DNA of 64,000 nucleotides from Tepidimonas fonticaldi (GTDB taxonomy: Bacteria > Pseudomonadota > Gammaproteobacteria > Burkholderiales > Burkholderiaceae_C): assembly GCF_007556755.1 (NCBI RefSeq), contig NZ_VJOO01000009.1, forward strand, positions 1 through 64,000, given 5' to 3'. Below the pieces are notes generated by a model. That model was given only the letters and a program-made list of their open reading frames with translations, did not search any database and was not told the DNA's origin. Of this stretch, positions 44,159 through 52,990 are shown in pieces. The number at the start of each line of letters is the position of its first letter. Position 1 is the stretch's first letter. The translations under genes were made by a program, and so were the position numbers.

Positions 44159-45759
44159 GGGGGCGGGTCGGCGCGGCGCTCGTGCTGGCCGGGCTGGCGC
44201 ACGCGGCGGCGCTGGCGTGGCCCTTCGACCTGGCGCTTGGCGCGTGGCTGCGCCCCGGCGAGCCGGTGGCCGGGCTGCAGGGGGCGAGTCTGGTCGTGCT
44301 GGTTGCGCTGCTGGCCCGCGCGCCGACCGCTGCCGCCGCCGCGGTGCGGGCGGGCGGGTTTGCCCTCGCGTGGCTGGCGGGCACCTTCTGGTGGCTGTTC
44401 GTTTCCATGCATGTTTACGGCGGGCTGGCCGCGCCGTTGGCGGTCGCTGCCGTGCTGGCGCTGGCGGCCTTTCTGGCGCTGGACTACGCGCTGGCCGCCG
44501 CCCTGTGGTGGCGCTGGCGCCACGCGGGCGTCGCAGCCCGGGTGGGGGCCTTTGCCGCGCTGTGGACGCTGGCCGAGATGGCCCGCGGCGTGCTCTGGAC
44601 CGGCTTCCCCTGGGGTGCCGGGGGCTACGCCCAGATCGAGGCGCTGGGCTGGCTGGCGCCCTGGGTGGGCGTCTATGGCATGGGCGCGGCGTCGGCCGCG
44701 CTGGCCGCGGCGCTGGCACTGGGGGGGACGGCGCTGCGCGCCGGGGCGGGCGTGCTGGCCCTGGCCCTGTGGGCGGTGCCCGCCACCGGCCCCGGGCTGG
44801 TCGCGGCGCTGCCCGACGCCACTCGGCCCGCGGGCACCCTGCCCGTGCGGTTGCTGCAGGGTGCCATCGCACAAGACCAAAAATTCGACACCGAGGCCGG
44901 CGTGCCCCTGGCACTGCGCTGGTACGGGCAGGCCATCGTGCACGCCAGTGCCGACCCCAAGCTGGCGGGCGGCCTGGTCGTCGCGCCCGAGACGGCCATT
45001 CCCGTGCTGCCGCAGGACATCGACGCCGATTACTGGCACGCGCTCGCGGGCGCCGTGCGCGCCGGCCGCGTGGCGGTGCTGCTGGGCGTGCCCTTGGGCA
45101 GTTTCACCGATGGCTACACCAACTCGGTCGTCGGCTGGCCGCCGGACGAGCCGGCGACCGATGCGGGCCCTGACCCCTTCGCGGCGCTGAGCCGCTACCG
45201 CTACGACAAGCACCATCTGGTGCCGTTTGGCGAATTCATCCCGCGCGGCTTTCGCTGGTTTACCGACCTGATGCACATCCCGCTGGGGGATTTCGACCGC
45301 GGCGCGCTGCCCCAGCCGCCGTTTGCGTGGGCCGGGCAGCGCATCGCGCCCAACATCTGCTACGAGGACCTGTTCGGCGAGGAACTGGCCGCGGGTTTTC
45401 GCGATCCGGCCACGGCCCCCACCGTGCTGGTCAACGTCAGCAACATCGCGTGGTTTGGGGACACGGTGGCCATCGACCAGCACCGCCACATCTCGCGGCT
45501 GCGGGCGCTGGAGCTGGGCCGGCCCATGGTGCGCGCCACCAACACCGGTGCCACCGCCTTCATCGACCACCGCGGCCGCGTGGTGGCGGAGTTGCCGCGC
45601 GGGCAGCGTGGCGTGCTGGACGCGACCGTCGAGGCCCGCACCGGCATCACGCCCTATGCCGCCTGGGCCGCGCGCTGGGGCCTGTGGCCGCTGGCGGCCG
45701 CCTGTGTGGCGGTGCTGGCGCTGGGCCGGCTGGGGTGGCCGCGCCGGAGCGCGCCGTAG
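44155..45759 (+). CDS. lnt: Apolipoprotein N-acyltransferase
   Basis: A 534-residue inner-membrane enzyme adding the third acyl chain to lipoproteins. About six to seven membrane segments fill the first 200 residues; the C-terminal half is a nitrilase-type domain with the Glu in VVAPETAIP, the Lys in YDKHHLVPFGEF and the catalytic Cys in NICYEDLFGE, followed by NVSNIAWFGDT. One last membrane segment lies near the C-terminus. Ordinary length. A lipobox-bearing Ggt in this window is one plausible client. Confidence 0.95.
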   Translation: MRGRVGAALVLAGLAHAAALAWPFDLALGAWLRPGEPVAGLQGASLVVLVALLARAPTAAAAAVRAGGFALAWLAGTFWWLFVSMHVYGGLAAPLAVAAVLALAAFLALDYALAAALWWRWRHAGVAARVGAFAALWTLAEMARGVLWTGFPWGAGGYAQIEALGWLAPWVGVYGMGAASAALAAALALGGTALRAGAGVLALALWAVPATGPGLVAALPDATRPAGTLPVRLLQGAIAQDQKFDTEAGVPLALRWYGQAIVHASADPKLAGGLVVAPETAIPVLPQDIDADYWHALAGAVRAGRVAVLLGVPLGSFTDGYTNSVVGWPPDEPATDAGPDPFAALSRYRYDKHHLVPFGEFIPRGFRWFTDLMHIPLGDFDRGALPQPPFAWAGQRIAPNICYEDLFGEELAAGFRDPATAPTVLVNVSNIAWFGDTVAIDQHRHISRLRALELGRPMVRATNTGATAFIDHRGRVVAELPRGQRGVLDATVEARTGITPYAAWAARWGLWPLAAACVAVLALGRLGWPRRSAP

Positions 45760-45762
45760 AAT
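45757..45762 (+). promoter_or_regulatory. -10-like TAGAAT before glyQ
   Basis: TAGAAT overlaps the lnt stop codon and ends 9 nt before the glyQ ATG at 45772. No Shine-Dalgarno precedes glyQ, so a transcript starting at about 45769 would have a leader of about 3 nt. Confidence 0.4.
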
Positions 45763-45771
45763 CGGGCGCTT

Positions 45772-46692
45772 ATGCTGACCTTCCAACAGATCATCCTGAA
45801 GCTCCAGTCGTACTGGGACGCCCAGGGCTGCGCGCTGCTGCAGCCATACGACATGGAGGTGGGGGCGGGCACCAGCCACACCGCGACCTTTTTGCGCGCC
45901 ATCGGCCCCGAGCCGTGGAAAGCCGCCTATGTGCAGCCCAGCCGCCGCCCCAAGGACGGCCGCTATGGCGAAAACCCCAACCGCCTGCAGCACTACTACC
46001 AGTACCAAGTGGTGCTCAAGCCCGCGCCGGCCAACATTCTCGAACTCTACCTGGGCAGCCTGGAGGCGCTCGGCTTCGACCTCAAGCGCAACGACATCCG
46101 CTTCGTCGAAGACGACTGGGAGAACCCCACGCTGGGCGCCTGGGGCCTGGGCTGGGAGGTCTGGCTCAATGGCATGGAGGTGACGCAGTTCACCTACTTC
46201 CAGCAGGTTGGTGGCATCGACTGCAAGCCCATCACGGGCGAGATCACCTACGGCCTGGAGCGGCTGGCCATGTACCTGCAGGGCGTGGAAAACGTCTACG
46301 ACCTGACCTACGCGCCCGGCCTGACCTACGGCGACGTGTTCCACCAAAACGAGGTGGAGCAATCCACCTACAACTTCGAGCACTCGGACCCGGACTTTTT
46401 GTTCACCGCCTTTGCCGCGCACGAGCGGCAGGCCAAGCACCTGATGGAACAGCAACTGGCCCTGCCGGCTTATGAGCAGGTGCTCAAGGCCGCGCACACC
46501 TTCAACCTGCTGGACGCGCGCGGCGCGATCAGCGTGACCGAGCGGGCCGCCTACATCGGCCGCATCCGCAACCTGGCGCGCAGCGTGGCGCAGAGCTATC
46601 TGGAGAGTCGCGCGCGGCTCGGCTTCCCGATGGCGCCGCGCGCCTGGGCCGACGATGTGCTCGGTCAGCTCGAGAAAAAGGGGGCCGCATGA
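45772..46692 (+). CDS. glyQ: Glycyl-tRNA synthetase, alpha chain
   Basis: A 306-residue alpha subunit of the bacterial tetrameric class II enzyme that charges tRNA-Gly. The N-terminus [20 protein letters not shown], the motif-2-like [20 protein letters not shown] and [15 protein letters not shown] (motif 3) are textbook for GlyQ. It overlaps glyS by 4 bp. The upstream TAGAAT hexamer suggests its own promoter in addition to read-through from corC-lnt. Confidence 0.98.
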   Translation: MLTFQQIILKLQSYWDAQGCALLQPYDMEVGAGTSHTATFLRAIGPEPWKAAYVQPSRRPKDGRYGENPNRLQHYYQYQVVLKPAPANILELYLGSLEALGFDLKRNDIRFVEDDWENPTLGAWGLGWEVWLNGMEVTQFTYFQQVGGIDCKPITGEITYGLERLAMYLQGVENVYDLTYAPGLTYGDVFHQNEVEQSTYNFEHSDPDFLFTAFAAHERQAKHLMEQQLALPAYEQVLKAAHTFNLLDARGAISVTERAAYIGRIRNLARSVAQSYLESRARLGFPMAPRAWADDVLGQLEKKGAA

Positions 46693-48815
46693 CGACCCGG
46701 ACCGCAAACCTGCTGGTGGAGCTGTTCGTCGAAGAGCTGCCGCCCAAGGCGCTCAAGACCCTGGGCGAGGCCTTTGGCCGTGTGCTGGCCGACCAGTTGC
46801 GAGACCAGGGCCTGGTCGATGCCGACGCCGTGCTGACCCCCTACGCCAGCCCGCGCCGGCTGGCCGCCCACCTGAGCGGCGTGCGCGCCAAGGCGGACGA
46901 CCGCGCGGTGCAGCTCAAGCTGATGCCCGTGGCCGTGGGTCTGGACGCGCAGGGCCAGCCGACGCCCGCCTTGCTCAAGAAGCTGACCAGCCTGGGTGTG
47001 GACACGGCCGACCCCGCAGCGCTGAGCGCCCGACTGCGCCGCCAGTCCGACGGCAAGGCCGAGGCGTTGTTCTGGGACAGCGTGGTGGCCGGGGTGACCC
47101 TGGACGTCGGGCTGCAGAAGGCGCTGGACGAGGCGCTGCGCCGCTTGCCCATCCCCAAGGTCATGACCTACCAACTGGCCGACGGCTGGAGCAGCGTGCA
47201 CTTCGTGCGCCCTGCGCACGGTCTGGTCGCCCTGCACGGGGACCAGGTGGTGCCGGTGCAGGCCCTGGGGCTGACCGCCGGGCGCCACACCCATGGCCAC
47301 CGCTTCGAGGCGGCGCGCGACCCGATCGAGCTGCCGCACGCCGACGCCTATGCCGAGACCCTGGCGCGCGACGGTGCTGTCATCGCCAGCTTTGCCGAGC
47401 GCCGCGCCGAGATCCAGCGCCAGCTCGCGCAGGCTGCGGCCCGCGTGGGCGGCGGCTGCCGGCCCATCGAGGACGACGCGCTGCTCGATGAGGTGACCGC
47501 GCTGGTCGAGCGCCCGAATGTGCTGGTCTGCCAGTTCGAGGAGACCTTTCTGGAAGTGCCGCAGGAGTGCCTGATCCTGACGATGAAGGCCAACCAGAAG
47601 TACTTCCCGCTGCTCGATGCGCAGGGGCGGCTGACCCACCGCTTTTTGGTGGTGAGCAACATCACGCCGCAGGATCCGAGCGCCGTCATCGCCGGCAATG
47701 AGCGCGTGGTGCGCCCGCGGCTGGCCGACGCCAAGTTTTTCTACGATCAGGACCGCAAGCGCCCGCTGGAGTCGCGGGTGCTCGGGCTGGCCAAGGTGGT
47801 CTACCACAACCAGTTGGGCACCCAGGGCGAGCGGGTGGAGCGCGTGGGGGCGATCGCGCGCGCCATCGCCGCGCGCCTGGGCGACGACACCCTGGTGCGC
47901 CAGGCCGATCTGGCGGCCCTGCTGGCCAAGGCCGATCTGCTGACCGACATGGTGGGCGAATTCCCCGAGCTGCAAGGCATCATGGGGGCCTACTACGCCC
48001 GGCACGACGGGCTGGACGATGCGGTCGCCGACGCCATCGAAGACCACTACAAGCCGCGCTTTGCCGGCGACGACCTGCCGCGCAACCCCGTCGGCCTGTG
48101 CGTGGCCCTGGCCGACAAGCTGGAAACGCTGGTCGGGCTGTTCGGCATCGGCAGCCTGCCCACCGGCGACAAAGACCCCTACGCCCTGCGCCGGCATGCG
48201 CTGGGGGTGGTGCGCATGCTCATCGAGCGCGACCTGCCGCTGGATCTGCCCGCCCTCATCGACGCGGCCGTGCCGGTGTTTGGCGACCGCATCCGCGACC
48301 CGCGCGAGGCGCTGACCGCGTTTTTCTACGACCGTCTGGCCGTGAACCTGCGCGAGCAGGGCTACAGCGCGCAAGAGGTGGACGCCGTGCTGGCGCTGCG
48401 CCCGGCGCAACTGCGCGAGGTGCCGCGCCGGCTGGCCGCGGTGCGCGCCTTTGCCGCGCTGCCCGAGGCGCCGGCGCTGGCCGCCGCCAACAAGCGCGTC
48501 ACCAACATCCTGCGCAAGGCCGAGGCGGCCGTGCAGCCCCAGGTGGACCCGGCCCGGCTGGTGGAGCCGGCCGAACAGGCCCTGCACCAGGCCCTGCAGA
48601 CCGTGCAGCCCGCCGCCGATGCGGCGTATGCCGCGGGCGACTACACCGGCAGCTTGCAGCGTTTGGCGGCGCTCAAGGCGCCGGTGGACGCCTTCTTCGA
48701 CGGGGTGATGGTCAACGCCGACGACGCCGCCCTGCGCGCCAACCGGCTAGGGCTGCTGGCCGTGCTGCACCAGGCCATGAACCGCGTGGCCGACCTGTCG
48801 CGTCTGGCGGCCTGA
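46689..48815 (+). CDS. glyS: Glycyl-tRNA synthetase, beta chain
   Basis: A 708-residue beta subunit with the typical start [21 protein letters not shown] followed by the central [20 protein letters not shown]-like block (here [21 protein letters not shown]), and [16 protein letters not shown] and an HD-like region. The C-terminal DALR anticodon-binding domain covers about residues 590-700. ATG overlaps the glyQ stop (ATGA), keeping both subunits in stoichiometry. Confidence 0.98.
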   Translation: MTTRTANLLVELFVEELPPKALKTLGEAFGRVLADQLRDQGLVDADAVLTPYASPRRLAAHLSGVRAKADDRAVQLKLMPVAVGLDAQGQPTPALLKKLTSLGVDTADPAALSARLRRQSDGKAEALFWDSVVAGVTLDVGLQKALDEALRRLPIPKVMTYQLADGWSSVHFVRPAHGLVALHGDQVVPVQALGLTAGRHTHGHRFEAARDPIELPHADAYAETLARDGAVIASFAERRAEIQRQLAQAAARVGGGCRPIEDDALLDEVTALVERPNVLVCQFEETFLEVPQECLILTMKANQKYFPLLDAQGRLTHRFLVVSNITPQDPSAVIAGNERVVRPRLADAKFFYDQDRKRPLESRVLGLAKVVYHNQLGTQGERVERVGAIARAIAARLGDDTLVRQADLAALLAKADLLTDMVGEFPELQGIMGAYYARHDGLDDAVADAIEDHYKPRFAGDDLPRNPVGLCVALADKLETLVGLFGIGSLPTGDKDPYALRRHALGVVRMLIERDLPLDLPALIDAAVPVFGDRIRDPREALTAFFYDRLAVNLREQGYSAQEVDAVLALRPAQLREVPRRLAAVRAFAALPEAPALAAANKRVTNILRKAEAAVQPQVDPARLVEPAEQALHQALQTVQPAADAAYAAGDYTGSLQRLAALKAPVDAFFDGVMVNADDAALRANRLGLLAVLHQAMNRVADLSRLAA

Positions 48816-48824
48816 AGGCGATCC

Positions 48825-49445
48825 ATGGCGGTGCGTGACCTGCGGCTGGTCGTCATCGATCGCGACGGCACTCTCAACCGGGATCCGGAAGACTTTCTGC
48901 ACGGCCCGGACGATTGGGAGCCGCTGCCCGGCGCGCTGGAAGCCGTCGCGCGCCTGAACGAGGCCGGCTGGCGCGTGGTCGTTGCCTCCAACCAGTCGGG
49001 GCTGGGGCGCGGGTTGTTCGACGTGGACACCCTCAACGCGGTGCATGCCCGCATGCACAAGGCGCTGGCCAGGGTGGGCGGGCGCATCGACGCCGTGTTT
49101 TTCTGCCCCCACGCGCCGGAGGACGCCTGCGACTGCCGCAAGCCCGCGCCCGGGCTGTTTTTGCAGATTGCCGCCCGCTACGGCATCGCGCCGGCCCAGT
49201 TGGTGGCCGTGGGCGATTCGGTGCGCGACGCCTGCGCCGGGGTGGCCGCGGGCTGCGATACCCATCTGGTGCTGACCGGTCAGTCGGCCGTGCACCGCGA
49301 TGGCACCCGCCCGGTCGGTCTGCCCGAGGGCGTCACCATCCACGACGACCTGCTGGCCTTTGCCGACGCCCTCATCGCCCGCCATGCGCCAGCGGCCCGC
49401 GCGGCGGACGGGCCCGCCGGGGGGATGGGAGCGGCGCGCCCATGA
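48825..49445 (+). CDS. gmhB: D-glycero-D-manno-heptose 1,7-bisphosphate 7-phosphatase
   Basis: HAD-family phosphatase of 206 residues for ADP-heptose (LPS core) synthesis. The nucleophile and acid/base aspartates are D12 and D14 in VIDRDGTLN; NQSGLGRG is motif II, CPHAPEDACDCRKPAPG is the zinc-binding loop unique to GmhB, and VGDSVRDACAG is motif IV. The last 25 residues are an Ala/Gly-rich tail. The next gene, plsC, starts inside its stop (4-bp overlap), a common gmhB-plsC pair in Burkholderiales. Confidence 0.93.
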   Translation: MAVRDLRLVVIDRDGTLNRDPEDFLHGPDDWEPLPGALEAVARLNEAGWRVVVASNQSGLGRGLFDVDTLNAVHARMHKALARVGGRIDAVFFCPHAPEDACDCRKPAPGLFLQIAARYGIAPAQLVAVGDSVRDACAGVAAGCDTHLVLTGQSAVHRDGTRPVGLPEGVTIHDDLLAFADALIARHAPAARAADGPAGGMGAARP

Positions 49446-50209
49446 TCATGAATGTCCTGCGCTCCTGGCTCCACCTGCTGTTCATGGGGGTGACGGTCGT
49501 GCCATGGGCCACGGCCGCGGTCGTCATGTCCCCGTTCGTCTCGGCCAACCGGCTGTACTGGTTTTGCGTGGGCTGGGTGCGGCTGCAGGTCTGGGCCGCG
49601 CGCTGGATGCTGGGCATCCGCAACGAGGTCATCGGCTGGGAGAACCTGCCCGTCGGCGAGACGGCCCCCGCCATCCTGCTGGCCAAGCACCAATCGACGT
49701 GGGAGACGTTTTGCCTGCCGGCGCTCATGCCCCATCCGCTGGCCTTCGTCTTCAAGCGCGAGCTGCTCTATGTGCCCTTCTTCGGCTGGGCGCTGGGCCG
49801 GCTGGACATGGTCCACATCGACCGCGCCAAACGGGCGCAGGCCTTCAACAAGGTCGTGGAGCAGGGGCGCCGGCTGCTGGCGCGCGGCACCTGGGTGATC
49901 ATGTTCCCCGAGGGCACCCGCGTCGCCCGTGGCGCCCGGGGCCAATACAAGACCGGCGGCAGCCGCCTGGCGGTGCAGACCGGCGCGCCCGTGATTCCCA
50001 TCGCCGTCACGTCGGGCCGCTGCTGGCCGCGCCGGGCCATCGTCAAACGGCCGGGCACCGTGGTGTTTTCCATCGGCCGGCCCATCCCGAGCGAGGGCCG
50101 CGACCCCGAAGCGCTGATGCGCGAGGTCGAGGACTGGATCGAGTCCGAGATGCGCCGGCTCGACCCCGAGGCCTACCGCGACGAGCGCCAGGCGGCGCTG
50201 GCCGCCTAA
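49442..50209 (+). CDS. plsC: 1-acyl-sn-glycerol-3-phosphate acyltransferase (PlsC-like)
   Basis: A 255-residue membrane-associated acyltransferase making phosphatidic acid or a related lipid. An N-terminal hydrophobic segment (about 8-34) precedes the acyltransferase domain. Motif I reads KHQSTWETF (His 83): the usual HX4D is HX4E here. Motif III is FPEGTR (about residue 155), followed by GGSRLAVQTGAPVIPIAV. The HX4E form looks typical of this betaproteobacterial subgroup, but whether it alters acyl or acceptor choice is unknown. Start at 49442, with 49448 as an alternative. Confidence 0.9.
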   Translation: MIMNVLRSWLHLLFMGVTVVPWATAAVVMSPFVSANRLYWFCVGWVRLQVWAARWMLGIRNEVIGWENLPVGETAPAILLAKHQSTWETFCLPALMPHPLAFVFKRELLYVPFFGWALGRLDMVHIDRAKRAQAFNKVVEQGRRLLARGTWVIMFPEGTRVARGARGQYKTGGSRLAVQTGAPVIPIAVTSGRCWPRRAIVKRPGTVVFSIGRPIPSEGRDPEALMREVEDWIESEMRRLDPEAYRDERQAALAA

Positions 50210-50219
50210 GGGCTGTCGG

Positions 50220-50831
50220 GTGTCGCGGCTGCCCGCTGCCCCACCGCAACCGCCCGCGACGCCAACCGCGTGGGCGCATCCGCGCGCCAACCGCGAGGTC
50301 GAGCTGCACGGGGTGCGCATCGCGTACGAATTTCGGCGCAGCGCGCGGCGGACCATCGGTCTGTCGGTTGGCCCCCACGGCCTGAGCGTGCGCGCCCCGC
50401 GCTGGGCCACGTGGCCGGAGATCGAAGGTTTTCTGTGCCGCAAAGCGGCCTGGGTGCTGGCCCATCTGCACCGCCAAGCCACCCGGCCGCGCCCCGCCTG
50501 GCCCGAACCGACCCCCGCCCTGCGCGCGCAGGCGCGCGCGCTGTTTGCCGCGCGCGTGGCCCACTACGCCCCGCTGCTGGCCGTGCGTCCGGCGGCGCTG
50601 CGGGTGTCGTCGGCGCGCACGCGCTGGGGCAGTGCCAGCACGCGGGGCACGGTGTCGCTCAACTGGCGGCTCGTCTGCCTGCCGGCGGAGCTGCTGGATT
50701 ACGTCGTGGTGCACGAGCTGGCGCACCTGCGCGAGATGCACCACGGCCCCGCCTTCTGGGCCCTGGTTGCTGCGGTGCTGCCGGACTACGCCGAGCGCCG
50801 CGCGGCCCTGCGGCGCTACGCTCTCGGCTGA
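50220..50831 (+). CDS. YgjP/SprT-like zinc metallopeptidase (DUF45)
   Basis: A 203-residue M48-like protein with HELAH (His 165) and a following HHGPAFW that supplies the third ligand. The N-terminal half holds RRTIGLSVGPHGLSVRAPRWA, a family mark. DUF45 proteins are common but physiologically undefined; one E. coli homologue has been linked to nucleotide hydrolysis. The start is the GTG at 50220, ten bases after plsC, so it is the last gene of the corC-to-YgjP plus-strand run. The MenA gene faces it. Confidence 0.85.
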   Translation: MSRLPAAPPQPPATPTAWAHPRANREVELHGVRIAYEFRRSARRTIGLSVGPHGLSVRAPRWATWPEIEGFLCRKAAWVLAHLHRQATRPRPAWPEPTPALRAQARALFAARVAHYAPLLAVRPAALRVSSARTRWGSASTRGTVSLNWRLVCLPAELLDYVVVHELAHLREMHHGPAFWALVAAVLPDYAERRAALRRYALG

Positions 50832-50894
50832 TCCCTCTCGACGGGGAGGCCTCGATCGGCCCCGGCCCGGTGTCAGACGGATCTGCGCGCGCCT

Positions 50895-51839
50895 TCAGAG
50901 CGACCGGGCGATGGCCGCAAAGGCGCTCGCCAGCGCCACCGCATGCACCAGCGCCGCGCCGATGGTCAGGCCAATCACCGGGCGCAGCGTGGCCACGGGC
51001 CGGCCCGTGGCCACATGCCGCCACAACAGGCTTGCCGCCGCCAGCGACAGCGGCAGCGAGGCCAGCCCCCACCACGCCGTCTCCGGCGCGATCACGCCCA
51101 GCACCGCGGCCGCCAAGGCCCCGTGGGCCAGCACCACCAGCGCCGTGTACAGGGCTGCCACGCCGATCGGGCCCAGGCGCACCGCGAGCGTGCGCTTGCC
51201 CACCTGGGCATCCCAGGGGGCGTCCGGCAGCCCGTTGACCAGCAAAATGGCCGCCACCAGCAGCGCAAAGGGGATGGCCGACACCATGGGCACGATCAGC
51301 CATTGTCCGCGCTGGGTGTAGTAAGCGCCCAGGACGACCAGCCACCACGCCAGCGCCACCGTCAGCTCGCCGGCGCCGCGCGCCATCAGCCGCAGCGGCG
51401 GTGCCGAATAGGCCCAGCCGAGCAGCAGGCCGCCCAGCCCGATGGCGATCAACCCGCCGCCTGCCGTCAGGGCCAGCCACAGCCCGCCCAGCACCACCAA
51501 CCCCGTCAGCCCCAGGGCCAGGTGCCGCGCATGGGCGGGCGATGCGGCCCCATCGGGGATCACGCGCGAGCCCCCCGTGAACGGCGACAGCGGCGCCGGG
51601 TTGAGGGCGTCCGCCCCGCTCAGCGCATCGTGGTAGTCGTTCCAGACGTTGGCCGCCGCATGGGCCATGGCCGCCAGCGCCAGCGTCACGCCCGCGCGCA
51701 GCGGGTCGAATCCGCAGCCACAGGCCGCCGCCATCGCCAGGCCCAGCGCCACGCCGGCCACGGTCACCCAAAGAAAACCCGGGCGACTCAGCCGCCATGC
51801 CGCGGACAGGCTCAAAGGGGTGTTGGGGGATACCGTCAT
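50895..51839 (-). CDS. MenA/UbiA-family prenyltransferase
   Basis: A 314-residue membrane prenyltransferase with about eight segments. The first Asp-rich motif is NVWNDYHDALSGAD (N67, D68, D71); the second is LPDAPWDAQVGKRTLAVRLG. The pattern is nearer to 1,4-dihydroxy-2-naphthoate prenyltransferase (MenA) than UbiA, but men genes are not seen here and the true acceptor is open. The ATG at 51839 (MTVSPNTP) is preceded by TATAGT at 51852-51847 with a 7-nt gap and no Shine-Dalgarno, suggesting a leaderless message. Confidence 0.85.
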   Translation of the reverse strand: MTVSPNTPLSLSAAWRLSRPGFLWVTVAGVALGLAMAAACGCGFDPLRAGVTLALAAMAHAAANVWNDYHDALSGADALNPAPLSPFTGGSRVIPDGAASPAHARHLALGLTGLVVLGGLWLALTAGGGLIAIGLGGLLLGWAYSAPPLRLMARGAGELTVALAWWLVVLGAYYTQRGQWLIVPMVSAIPFALLVAAILLVNGLPDAPWDAQVGKRTLAVRLGPIGVAALYTALVVLAHGALAAAVLGVIAPETAWWGLASLPLSLAAASLLWRHVATGRPVATLRPVIGLTIGAALVHAVALASAFAAIARSL

Positions 51840-51937
51840 CGGTATCACTATAGCCAAGCCGCGGCGTGTTGCGACATGCTCCGTCTCTTTCGGTGTGCCG
51901 CCGGCCCGCCTCCCTGCCGCCCGGGCGCACTCTGCCG

Positions 51938-51975
51938 TAAGATCGGGCCTGCATTGACGTTTACGTCAACGTCAA
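51938..51975 (+). promoter_or_regulatory. liuR promoter and LiuR-type operator 1
   Basis: A TAAGAT -10 (51938-51943) is followed at 51954-51975 by a 22-bp imperfect palindrome: left half TTGACGTTTAC, right half GTCAACGTCAA (10 of 11 positions symmetrical). The operator starts about 4 bp after the expected start site, ideal for autorepression of the MerR-type gene at 52023. The sequence agrees with the LiuR motif known from Proteobacteria. Confidence 0.78.
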
Positions 51976-52022
51976 ATTTGGCGGCCCCCGCCTCGGCGCG
52001 CCGCCGTTCACCGTCACCCGCC

Positions 52023-52445
52023 ATGGCGAGCAGCACCACCTACACCATCAGCGATCTGGCACGCGAATTCGACCTGACCACGCGCGCCATCCGCTTCTAC
52101 GAAGACATGGGGTTGCTCAGCCCGCGCCGGGAAGGCCCGGGCGGGCGCAGCCGGGTCTATTCCGCGCGCGACCGCACGCGCCTGAAGCTGGTGCTGCGTG
52201 CCAAGCGCCTGGGCCTGAGCCTGTCCGAGGCCAAGGACCTGATCGACATGTACGACAGCCCCCGCGATACGGGGCCGCAGTTGCGCAAGTTTTTGCAGGT
52301 GCTGGCCGCCCACCGGCGCCAGATCGAGGAGCAGATGGCCGACCTGCAGGCCACGCTGGACGAGATCAAGGTGCACGAGAAAGAAGCGCGCACCTTGCTG
52401 GCCCGCCTGGGCGACGGGGCGAGCCCGCCCGAAAAAGCGGCATAA
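52023..52445 (+). CDS. liuR: MerR-family regulator LiuR of leucine/isovalerate catabolism
   Basis: A 140-residue MerR protein: the N-terminal winged HTH reads YTISDLAREFDLTTRAIRFYEDMGLL (shown in two parts: YTISDLAREFDLTTR, AIRFYEDMGLL), then a dimerising coiled coil (about 85-125). No metal-binding cysteines are present, as expected for LiuR rather than MerR/CueR. Operators flank it on both sides (51954-51975 and 52445-52468). By family knowledge LiuR represses branched-chain acyl-CoA genes until a CoA intermediate binds; here it would control both itself and the downstream operon. Confidence 0.9.
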   Translation: MASSTTYTISDLAREFDLTTRAIRFYEDMGLLSPRREGPGGRSRVYSARDRTRLKLVLRAKRLGLSLSEAKDLIDMYDSPRDTGPQLRKFLQVLAAHRRQIEEQMADLQATLDEIKVHEKEARTLLARLGDGASPPEKAA

Positions 52446-52468
52446 TTGACGTTTACGTAAACGTCAAT
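52441..52468 (+). promoter_or_regulatory. Liu operon promoter and LiuR-type operator 2
   Basis: A perfect 24-bp palindrome at 52445-52468 has half-site ATTGACGTTTAC followed by its exact reverse complement. It begins within the stop codon of liuR and overlaps a CATAAT -10 (52441-52446), so a bound regulator would block the promoter of the thioesterase-ivd-can-aceK-thiolase genes. It is the better of the two operators. Confidence 0.85.
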
Positions 52469-52504
52469 CAAAGCGTTCGCTACCCCGCGCCGGAGAACTC
52501 GCCC

Positions 52505-52951
52505 GTGACCGCTGCCGCCCCCGATCCGACCGCGCTGCGCGAGCGCGTCGCCGCCAGCCTGGCCCGCCAGGGCATGATGCGCCACCTGGGCGTGCGGCTG
52601 GTCGATGTGGCGCCGGGCACCGTGACGCTGGCACTGCCGTACTCGGACAAGGTGACGCAGCAGCAGGATGGCTTCCACGGCGGCGCCATGGGGGCGCTGG
52701 CCGACATCGCGGGGGGCTACGCCGGCCTGACCGTGGCCCCGGACGGCATGGAAGTCACCACCGTCGAATACAAGATCAATTTCCTCGCCGCCTTCCAGGA
52801 CGGCGAGTTGCTGGCCATCGGTCGCGTCGTGCGCGCCGGCCGGCGCATCATCGTCACCACGGCGGAACTGGTGCATGTGGCCCCCGACGGCACGCGCAGC
52901 CCCTGCGCGGTCATGCAGCAGACGCTGGTGCCGGTGCCCAAGACCTATTGA
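52505..52951 (+). CDS. PaaI-type acyl-CoA thioesterase (4HBT)
   Basis: A 148-residue hotdog-fold thioesterase with the conserved FHGGAMGALADIAGGYA block (about 57-73) that holds the catalytic Asp/Asn region and EYKINFLAAFQDGELLA (CoA side). Start GTG at 52505. It is the first gene behind LiuR operator 2. A housekeeping role, releasing CoA from stalled branched-chain acyl-CoAs, is inferred from position. The gap to ivd is 39 bp and carries AGGAGAC. Confidence 0.85.
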   Translation: MTAAAPDPTALRERVAASLARQGMMRHLGVRLVDVAPGTVTLALPYSDKVTQQQDGFHGGAMGALADIAGGYAGLTVAPDGMEVTTVEYKINFLAAFQDGELLAIGRVVRAGRRIIVTTAELVHVAPDGTRSPCAVMQQTLVPVPKTY

Positions 52952-52990
52952 CCGCGATTCCACCCCGATCCCCACTCCAGGAGACGACCC

